From Phascolarctobacterium succinatutens CAG:287 (GTDB lineage: Bacteria; Bacillota; Negativicutes; Acidaminococcales; Acidaminococcaceae), in NCBI RefSeq assembly GCF_000434895.1, contig NZ_FR892810.1, forward strand, positions 5,422 through 69,421: a stretch of DNA of 64,000 nt, in the 5' to 3' direction. Positions 58,504 to 64,000 of this stretch are shown in pieces. The translations under genes and the position numbers were made by a program. The notes beneath the pieces were generated by a model. That model did no database searches, was not told the origin of the DNA, and was given only the letters and a program-made list of their open reading frames with translations. Numbering within the stretch: position 1 is the first letter of the stretch; each line of letters opens with the position of its first letter.

Positions 58504-60171
58504 TTATTTGTCAACGGTGAGCACAATCTCGCTTTCACCGTCAATAATAAAATCAAAGGGGTACTTCTGCTTGAACGGCGAGCCCTGCAGCATACCCGCA
58601 AGGCCTGCATCGTTAGCAGCAGCCTCCGGATTCGGCGGCTGCATTTGTCCCATCGCCACATCAATAATCAGCTCATTATTCTTGTCGGCCGTATTCACGC
58701 TCTTGATATAATCGCTGAGCTTGTGACGTGTTTCCTTCTTCTTGGCTGCAGGAACACCTTCAGCCTGCTGCTTGCGCAGCAATTCGATAGCCCATGCCAT
58801 GCTGCTGCCACCGCGTACATTCAGCGCCAGCTTGCCGCCCGGATGATCCTTAGGCACCTTGAAATAAACCGTCTTGGTAAATTCTTCGCCACGGTAAGGC
58901 TTCATCGTAACATCAACAGCTACCTTATCACCAGGCTTAACCCTGGCATTCTTGGCGCGCACGTTAAGAATTTCCGCAACCTGTACCGCATTGCTGACCT
59001 CAACCTCTACGTTGATGCCATAAAGCTGCACCGGCTCAAACTTATTCTGCATCAGAATCGTTACCGCCTCCGTCAGCTCTGCATCGAGGTTCTTCAGCAG
59101 CGCGTCATTGGAATAATACATATTTTCGCGGTCAATCGACAGCATTTCCTTCTTGCTGTCCACGCCGGTGATTGTAAAATGCAGTTTGGCTGTGCCCCCG
59201 CCATTACGGTCCACAGTCTTGCTCACAGTATTGACTACTGCTGCATCGACCATCGAAGGCACCAGCTGCGGATCATCAATTAGGCGCATACGCATGCTGT
59301 TGGCCTGACCGCGGCTGCTGTCGTTAACCGTAACAAACATCGGAATAGAATCGGGCTGCTTGCCGACTACGCCGCCGATACCGCTGGCACGGTCCTGCGT
59401 AATGCTGCCGATAGCCTCACCAAGATTGCCTACCTTATAGCTGCTTTGCAGGTTAGGCACTACGCCCAGCACCCACACCTTATTCATAAAGAAGTTGCTG
59501 CTGCCGCGCTGCATAAAGGGGTGGCCGAATGCCAGAACCTTACCGCTATCATCGGTCCAGGTAACAGTACCGAGAGCACCAAGAGTCATATCACCCTGCA
59601 TCAGAGCCACGCCGACACTGCTGCCCGGCTCCAGCGGCTTAGCGCTGGAAGCGCCGGCAGCACCGCTGTTGATTGCTGTAAGGCCGAAGGGCTGCAGCTT
59701 CTCCTGCAGATATTCCATGCCGTATTCCGTAAAACCGCCTGCCATCAGCGCTGTTCCCTTGGGAATCCAGTCCGCCGGTAATTCTTGCGGTTCGTCCAGA
59801 AGCGGCAGCATTTTGCCGATTGGTGTCAGAAAGCAGTAATGCGGGTCGTTGAAGGTCTTGCCGAAGGCCACAGCACCGACAAGTCTGCCGTCTACATAAA
59901 CAGGACTGCCGCTCATGCCCTGAGCAACACCGCCTGTCTTTTCAATCAGATCGCCGTAAAGGCGCACAAAAATATTATAACCCATAGCTTCACTGCCGTT
60001 GACGCCTAATATTTCTACGTTAAAGGTTTCAATAGTATCACCGCTGATAACGGTTTTGCCTATGCCCTGCATGCCTGCACGCAAATCACGCACCGGCATC
60101 AAAGGAACATTGGCGGCAGCTGCCGTCAGCATCTGGCAGCAAAACAATAATGCTAATAAAAATACTCTCAT
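58504..60171 (-). CDS. SpoIVB-type (S55) peptidase-like exported protein
   Basis: A 555-residue protein with a signal peptide, then MPVRDLRAGMQGIGKTVISGDTIETF, as found at the start of SpoIVB-like S55 domains. The active-site region is GGVAQGMSGSPVYVDGRLVGAVAFG (Ser in GMSGSP). A long C-terminal part (about 280-555) is beta-rich and unlike SpoIVB. Members are serine peptidases that cut signalling proteins in spore formers. Here it stands beside mlaEFD in a diderm, so an envelope role is likely (inference). No PDZ domain is obvious. Confidence 0.85.
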   Translation of the reverse strand: MRVFLLALLFCCQMLTAAAANVPLMPVRDLRAGMQGIGKTVISGDTIETFNVEILGVNGSEAMGYNIFVRLYGDLIEKTGGVAQGMSGSPVYVDGRLVGAVAFGKTFNDPHYCFLTPIGKMLPLLDEPQELPADWIPKGTALMAGGFTEYGMEYLQEKLQPFGLTAINSGAAGASSAKPLEPGSSVGVALMQGDMTLGALGTVTWTDDSGKVLAFGHPFMQRGSSNFFMNKVWVLGVVPNLQSSYKVGNLGEAIGSITQDRASGIGGVVGKQPDSIPMFVTVNDSSRGQANSMRMRLIDDPQLVPSMVDAAVVNTVSKTVDRNGGGTAKLHFTITGVDSKKEMLSIDRENMYYSNDALLKNLDAELTEAVTILMQNKFEPVQLYGINVEVEVSNAVQVAEILNVRAKNARVKPGDKVAVDVTMKPYRGEEFTKTVYFKVPKDHPGGKLALNVRGGSSMAWAIELLRKQQAEGVPAAKKKETRHKLSDYIKSVNTADKNNELIIDVAMGQMQPPNPEAAANDAGLAGMLQGSPFKQKYPFDFIIDGESEIVLTVDK

Positions 60172-60233
60172 ACTCGCTCCTAAAAATAAAATATTTACCG
60201 GTCCGCTTCCGGTATTTTGCTCTATAATACTAC

Positions 60234-60266
60234 AAAAACCGGCGGCTAAGAAGCTCGCCGGTTTTC
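60234..60266 (-). terminator. Intrinsic terminator after the adaptor-like gene
   Basis: AAAACCGGCG/CGCCGGTTTT (10-bp perfect stem, loop of 11) with T runs on both strands. It separates the small adaptor gene from the S55 gene. Beside it lies TACCGG-7-CCGGTA at about 60196-60214, just upstream of the S55 gene, function unknown. Confidence 0.85.
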
Positions 60267-60273
60267 TTTACCG

Positions 60274-60576
60274 TTATTCACTAACCTTAGCTACAACCTG
60301 CTGTGCCTCAATCTTATCACCGGGTTTAACCAGTACCTGGCTAACCTTACCTGCAGTTGTAGCACGTGCAGCAGCAATACTGCCGCCAGCTATAGATTTT
60401 ACCTTTACCAGAATGTCACCCTGCTTAACCTGGGTGCCCTCCTGTACCAGTCCATCGGCAACTACAATACCGCTGACAGCGGCGCGCTGGTCAGTCACAG
60501 CAGCACAGCCAACGGCAGCAAGTGTAAAGATGCCTAAAGCGGCAATAGTCAAAATCACTATCAACTTTTTACCCAT
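60274..60576 (-). CDS. Small exported biotinyl/lipoyl-like (HlyD-type) domain protein
   Basis: A 100-residue protein: a hydrophobic N-terminus with a possible lipoprotein Cys (LAAVGC), then one lipoyl-like sandwich (AAVSGIVVADGLVQEGTQVKQGDILVKVK and AGKVSQVLVKPGDKIEAQQVVAKV). The modified lysine of true biotinyl domains is absent, so it resembles the lipoyl part of a membrane-fusion adaptor without its hairpin. GAGGTGAG lies 8 bases before the ATG at 60576. The partner is unknown; TolC is a few genes away. Confidence 0.75.
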   Translation of the reverse strand: MGKKLIVILTIAALGIFTLAAVGCAAVTDQRAAVSGIVVADGLVQEGTQVKQGDILVKVKSIAGGSIAAARATTAGKVSQVLVKPGDKIEAQQVVAKVSE

Positions 60577-60614
60577 GTGACTCACCTCATTTCAGATATA
60601 TTTCTCTAACATAA

Positions 60615-60643
60615 ATTATACAGCCTCAGCAATATTTTGACAA
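60615..60643 (-). promoter_or_regulatory. Promoter of the adaptor-like gene
   Basis: TTGTCA and TATAAT with a 17-base spacer on the minus strand, 39 bases before the start codon. Confidence 0.82.
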
Positions 60644-60741
60644 GTGAACATACTGTAAACCTCTCTTAAATAAAACATTATGAAAATCATCTGCAGTTAA
60701 AAAATTACCGTCACATAATTTTTTACGCTTTTTTTGCCTAT

Positions 60742-60796
60742 CCTACCCGAAATCACCCTTTGGGGTAGGGTGCAAAAGCGTTTTTTTGGCTATAAT
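60742..60796 (+). promoter_or_regulatory. Promoter region of the SH3/transpeptidase pair with dyad
   Basis: TATAAT at 60791-60796 lies 49 bases before the ATG of the plus-strand SH3 gene. The usual -35 spot has no good match but is flanked by CCTACCC-14-GGGTAGG (60742-60748 and 60763-60769). This may be an activator or repressor site. Confidence 0.5.
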
Positions 60797-60844
60797 ATAA
60801 GCATCAAAGATTATAATTTCCACATCTGGAAAGGAGATGTTGTT

Positions 60845-61639
60845 ATGAAAATCAAAAATTTTGCTATCGGAGCACTGGCAGCAGCAATGCTCTTCACCGG
60901 CACATCTGTTATGGAGGCGGCAGTCTATAATACCTCCGCAAGCAGGCTCCCTACTAATATTGACTCCCGCTGCGGCAGAACAGAAGCCTTTCTGCTGAAA
61001 AATAACCGTTTTGATGTGAAGCATACCATGACCGAAAAATATGCCGAGGAATATGTTGCTCCCTGCTTCAGCCGCAAGGGCATCTACATCAGCGATATGG
61101 AGGCCAAAGCGATTGCCTTTGCTGCCTTGCAGATGTATGATGTGCAGCAGAGCAGAAACGGCTCCACAGTGAGCTTCAGTGCCAAGGGTGAAGCCGATTC
61201 TGGTGCTGATGATTACTGGCTGACTACTATTTATGACAACAAAAAATATATCAATGCCTTTATCAGTACCTACGACGAGCTCCGCACCGAAAATGCACAA
61301 TCGCTCCCTGCCAGCCAAAGCTATGCTCAATACGGGGACAGCATGTCTGCCGAAAGTTTGCAATACTCCAATCAAAGAATATCCAACCTCTACAGCAAAT
61401 TTGAAAACATGGAAAGCTATTGGGCTCCCGGCGTAAGACTGATTTTAACCGGTGACTATGTAAACTTCCGCACCGCCCCCTCCACGGACAGCAATGTAAT
61501 TGATTCGCTGATGTCCGGCGAAGAAATAGCACCGCTAGAAAGCGCATTCGAAGCCGAGGGACGCCAATGGTGGAAGGCTATTAACGCTCAAGGCGAGGTT
61601 GGCTATGTAAGCGCAGATTTTGTACGCGTAGCCTGCTAA
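60845..61639 (+). CDS. Exported protein with C-terminal bacterial SH3 domain
   Basis: A 264-residue protein with signal peptide MKIKNFAIGALAAAMLFTGTSVMEAA. The central domain is unknown (about 30-190). The C-terminal SH3b domain is GDYVNFRTAPSTDSNVIDSLMSGEEI...WWKAINAQGEVGYVSADFVRV. Such domains bind peptidoglycan. The ATG at 60845 has AAGGAG upstream; longer frames lack a signal peptide. An L,D-transpeptidase gene follows 24 bases later, so a shared wall function is likely. Confidence 0.85.
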   Translation: MKIKNFAIGALAAAMLFTGTSVMEAAVYNTSASRLPTNIDSRCGRTEAFLLKNNRFDVKHTMTEKYAEEYVAPCFSRKGIYISDMEAKAIAFAALQMYDVQQSRNGSTVSFSAKGEADSGADDYWLTTIYDNKKYINAFISTYDELRTENAQSLPASQSYAQYGDSMSAESLQYSNQRISNLYSKFENMESYWAPGVRLILTGDYVNFRTAPSTDSNVIDSLMSGEEIAPLESAFEAEGRQWWKAINAQGEVGYVSADFVRVAC

Positions 61640-61663
61640 ATAAGCTTTAAGGAAGTATCAGCA

Positions 61664-62257
61664 ATGCTCAAAAAACTTTTAGGTTTAATATCTACCATTT
61701 GCCTGCTGCTAAGCTGCAGCTTAGCAGCTGCGGCTCCTGCATCCGCACTGTTCGGCAACGCCAGATATCTCATCTGCATCCATAAGCAAAGCTACCGCCT
61801 TGACGTCTATCAGCAGGGTGTGGAGGAAGCAGTCTGCAGCTATCCTATCGCTGTTGCCAAAAACCCCGGTGACAAGCAGTACACCGGTGACAACCGCACC
61901 CCCACCTCCTGGGGCAGTGCAACAGCTATTCCCTCCTACTACACAGGTGCGGCAGCAGGCGTGCCTTCGGCGCAGGTTCCCTTCCGCATCGAAGAGATTT
62001 GCCCGGCGCATTACTGGACGCACGATTTCGGTGACGGCAATGGCGTAATTGAAGGCGCCTACGGTCCCTGGTTCCTTTCTCTGGACACCGGCTGGATAGG
62101 CATCGGCATTCACGGTACGCATGACCCTGCCTCTATCGGCACCATGGCCTCCGAGGGCTGCATCCGCCTGCGCAATGCGGATCTCCAAAGCCTGAAGGAG
62201 CTTGTCTGCAGCGATAACGGCGGCATCGGCACCGGCGTAATAATCACCGAGGATTAA
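61664..62257 (+). CDS. L,D-transpeptidase (YkuD family)
   Basis: A 197-residue exported enzyme: signal peptide, then the YkuD domain (ARYLICIHKQSYRLDVYQ) and the active site IGIHGTHDPASIG followed by ASEGCIRLRN (His and Cys catalytic). It makes 3-3 peptidoglycan crosslinks or anchors proteins to the wall in the periplasm. AAGGAAG precedes the ATG. Co-directional with the SH3 protein. Confidence 0.92.
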   Translation: MLKKLLGLISTICLLLSCSLAAAAPASALFGNARYLICIHKQSYRLDVYQQGVEEAVCSYPIAVAKNPGDKQYTGDNRTPTSWGSATAIPSYYTGAAAGVPSAQVPFRIEEICPAHYWTHDFGDGNGVIEGAYGPWFLSLDTGWIGIGIHGTHDPASIGTMASEGCIRLRNADLQSLKELVCSDNGGIGTGVIITED

Positions 62258-62275
62258 GCTATAACCAGCAACAAT

Positions 62276-62324
62276 AAAACAAGGAGCTGTCACAGCTAAC
62301 GCGTGACCGCCCCTTGTTTTTTAT
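62276..62324. terminator. Bidirectional terminator between convergent genes
   Basis: AAAACAAGG and CCTTGTTTT (62276-62284 and 62312-62320) close a hairpin with an inner GTCAC/GTGAC stem. T runs lie on both strands. It serves the transpeptidase (+) and the glycosidase (-). Confidence 0.8.
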
Positions 62325-62342
62325 TTTGCCTATATAACCAGC

Positions 62343-63737
62343 TTATTTGATGAACAATCCCAGACCGATGCTCACCAAACGCTCGCGTCCGTCCGACGGG
62401 TTATTGACGATTTTGCCGTTGATAACCATTTCGCTGCTGCCGCCGCCATCATAATTGACAGCGCTCACTGCACCCAGCTTCACAAAATACTGTGCCAGCT
62501 CCGCGAGCGTCATGCCTGCGGAAGCACTGCTTCTGCCGTCAACAACAAGCATTAAAAGCGTGCCGTCCGGTTTCAGGCCTACCGCAGTGCGCGGTGCTCT
62601 GCCACGCGCAATATCGGGAGCCATCTGCTCCTCCGCAGTACGCACATTCACCCTGCCGTTTTCTACCAGCAGCGGACCGCCGCTGACAACAGTCGTTGCC
62701 GCATCCGCAATGCTGCTGCCAAGGCTCTGCGTAAGTATTACATGATCGCCCAGACGCAGGCCTGCCAGAGCAGCCGCATTTGTGCCATGACCGGAAAGCA
62801 CTACGCAACCCGGCTCCAAAGGCATATTGCCTGCTGTGGAAACAGCAACAACGCGACCGTTTTTGATTTTCACCTCACGCCCGTACTGATTCGTTTTGGT
62901 CGACGTAGCGTAATAGGAATTAAACAGCACCAAATCATTAGCTATACGCGCACGGTTCATGCCCTTCAGCTGCAGCGCTCTGCCGTCAGGAAGTGTTACG
63001 CTGCCGATGTAGGCAATGTCGCGCACAATCTTCTGCTCGTTGCCATGCACTACATAACCGCTGCGCGGCGTAGCATCCATAGCGACAAAATTGCCCTTAT
63101 CCTTAACGTTGCCGATAACCCAGCCGTCGGTATCAAAATACGACGCATTGATGGCAGCCACAAGACCTCTTTCCGCCGCCTGCTTAGCCAAACTGCCGCG
63201 TCCGTTATACATGCCTGCGGCAGAAAACGGCCTCAGCTCCAGGCGTGCCGCAGGCGCAACGCTCACCAGATAGCTTACGATTGGTCTGCCGTTCAGCTCC
63301 TCCTGCGCATAGGTATAGGTAACGCCACCAGCCAGCTGCGTCGTTGTTTTGCTGATAGGAATGCGGTAAATATCCAGCACCAAACGGTCAGGATTTTTCA
63401 GGTTATACAGCTTGTACTGGCAATCCTTGGTTAAATCTATAACCACCTGAGCCTTTTTCTTCTTTTTGGCAGGCACCGTAATGCTTTTAATCACAACATC
63501 TTTTTTTATAACAGGACTTTGCGCCAGCGCCGTACCCTCAGGCAGATTGACCACAATTTGCAAGCCATTTTTTTCATCTGTATATTTAATTGGCTCCGTA
63601 CTGTCGAACACCAGACGCACACGCGCCGGACTAACGCTGCTGCGTACCGCCGTAACGGGAGCGGCGCTCGCCGCAAGCGGAGCAGCGCACAGCGCAGCCA
63701 GCATAAAAACAGAACATATCAGTTTTTTGCAATTCAT
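62343..63737 (-). CDS. Exported phosphodiester glycosidase (NAGPA) domain protein with AMIN-like N-terminus
   Basis: A 464-residue protein: signal peptide ending ASA, an AMIN-like beta domain (about 27-130; ARVRLVFDSTEPIKYTDEKNGLQIVVNL, RLVLDIYRI), then a NAGPA domain (AAINASYFDTDGWVIGN, GGPLLVENGRVN, ARGRAPRTAVGLKPDGTLLMLVVDGR, AVNYDGGGSSEMVINGKIVNNPSDG). In bacteria these domains are found in cell-wall-associated proteins acting on sugar-phosphate diesters or uncovering them. AMIN domains target peptidoglycan. AGAGG lies upstream of the ATG. Confidence 0.9.
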   Translation of the reverse strand: MNCKKLICSVFMLAALCAAPLAASAAPVTAVRSSVSPARVRLVFDSTEPIKYTDEKNGLQIVVNLPEGTALAQSPVIKKDVVIKSITVPAKKKKKAQVVIDLTKDCQYKLYNLKNPDRLVLDIYRIPISKTTTQLAGGVTYTYAQEELNGRPIVSYLVSVAPAARLELRPFSAAGMYNGRGSLAKQAAERGLVAAINASYFDTDGWVIGNVKDKGNFVAMDATPRSGYVVHGNEQKIVRDIAYIGSVTLPDGRALQLKGMNRARIANDLVLFNSYYATSTKTNQYGREVKIKNGRVVAVSTAGNMPLEPGCVVLSGHGTNAAALAGLRLGDHVILTQSLGSSIADAATTVVSGGPLLVENGRVNVRTAEEQMAPDIARGRAPRTAVGLKPDGTLLMLVVDGRSSASAGMTLAELAQYFVKLGAVSAVNYDGGGSSEMVINGKIVNNPSDGRERLVSIGLGLFIK

Positions 63738-63858
63738 ATTCAGGACCTCTTAAAAGAAAAACTAGTAGAAGATTGAAGAATGCATTAGAGCGTCGTAATA
63801 CCCCTCTCCGTCATCGCTCCGCGATGCCACCTCTCCCCTAGGAGAGGCAAGAAGGACA

Positions 63859-63907
63859 GCAGAACGCCAAAGACAGTAATTAACATATCGCACAGCCCCC
63901 TTCCGCC
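63859..63907. repeat. Intergenic palindromic repeat, unit 1
   Basis: A 49-50 base unit starting AGCAGAACGCCAAAGACAG recurs at 63951-64000 with one C inserted. The units are separated and preceded by small palindromes (CCTCTCCC-TAGG-type at about 63830-63850 and CCTTCCCC-AAGGGG at 63923-63938). This looks like a dispersed REP-like element. No gene is seen in 63738-64000. Confidence 0.7.
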
Positions 63908-63950
63908 TCGCTTCGCTCGGCACCTTCCCCAAGGGGCAGGCAAGAAAGTT

Positions 63951-64000
63951 AGCAGAACGCCAAAGACAGTAATTAACATATCGCACAGCCCCCTTCCGCC
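63951..64000. repeat. Intergenic palindromic repeat, unit 2 (continues past the window)
   Basis: Second unit of the repeat described at 63859-63907, 92 bases downstream, cut by the window end. It suggests a tandem array. Confidence 0.7.

Noticed and set aside
63762..63986. Short frames in the terminal repeat
   Set aside because: They consist of translated repeat units (the same segment twice) without ribosome sites.
1..64000. CRISPR array
   Set aside because: No regularly spaced short repeats with unique spacers were seen. The direct repeats found are paralogous genes, att-like sites or intergenic palindromes.

Overview
The window looks like a chromosome segment of a diderm Firmicute (class Negativicutes). 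The family is an inference: the gene content and style would fit an Acidaminococcaceae/Phascolarctobacterium-like gut anaerobe. The main reason is one long outer-membrane block that combines lipid A/Kdo synthesis, LPS transport, BamA, OmpH-like chaperones, TamB, TolC and an Mla system whose MlaD carries a C-terminal barrel-like domain. A SpoIVB-type S55 peptidase sits at its end. Almost every gene is on the minus strand.

Layout. 1-1278: start of a TonB-dependent receptor. 1463-8005: an AT-rich, tightly overlapping six-gene operon (ATP-grasp ligase, multi-CxxC protein, NodU-type carbamoyltransferase, membrane glycosyltransferase, unusual radical SAM enzyme, UDP-xylose synthase-like enzyme), probably a small biosynthetic cluster. 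8544-10592: a compact radical-SAM RiPP-like operon with a CxxCxxCC protein, a radical SAM/SPASM-like enzyme, a PqqD-like recognition protein and two candidate precursor peptides. One of these (9032-9196) is a 54-residue ORF that is easy to overlook. 10677-17857: XRE-regulator pairs, one duplicated and one decayed, around a ferredoxin/glycine-rich/HNH three-gene module and a lipoprotein/DUF805 pair. 17931-22136: a CGNR-like zinc-finger protein, an AlbA/GHKL-type protein, and an AAA ATPase whose N-terminus lies in another frame across an A AAA AAG heptamer. 22467-22714: two tRNA-Ser genes. A 53-bp direct repeat joins the 3' end and terminator of tRNA-Ser(GCT) to a copy about 10.9 kb away, which suggests a tRNA-integrated island.

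22784-60576 is the envelope block. By position it falls into several transcription units, separated by intrinsic terminators at 60234-60266, 54020-54051, 42902-42929 and 37772-37803. Read in the direction of transcription it runs: adaptor-like protein, S55 peptidase, MlaE-MlaF-MlaD, TolC (strong promoter with a palindromic operator), TamB, a sigma factor, a small membrane protein, BamA, a novel OM protein, three OmpH-like proteins, LpxD, LpxL, LpxC, FabZ, LpxA, LpxI, LpxB, MsbA, a WaaA-LpxK fusion, KdsB, KdsA, KdsD, KdsC, a second LpxL, LptC, LptA, LptB, LptF/G, DUF3084, a RuvX-like protein and a cyclodeaminase. This covers Kdo2-lipid A synthesis from UDP-GlcNAc through flipping and the inner part of the Lpt bridge. 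LptD is not in the window. 60845-63737 holds three exported cell-wall proteins: an SH3 protein, an L,D-transpeptidase and a phosphodiester glycosidase. The window ends in a palindromic intergenic repeat.
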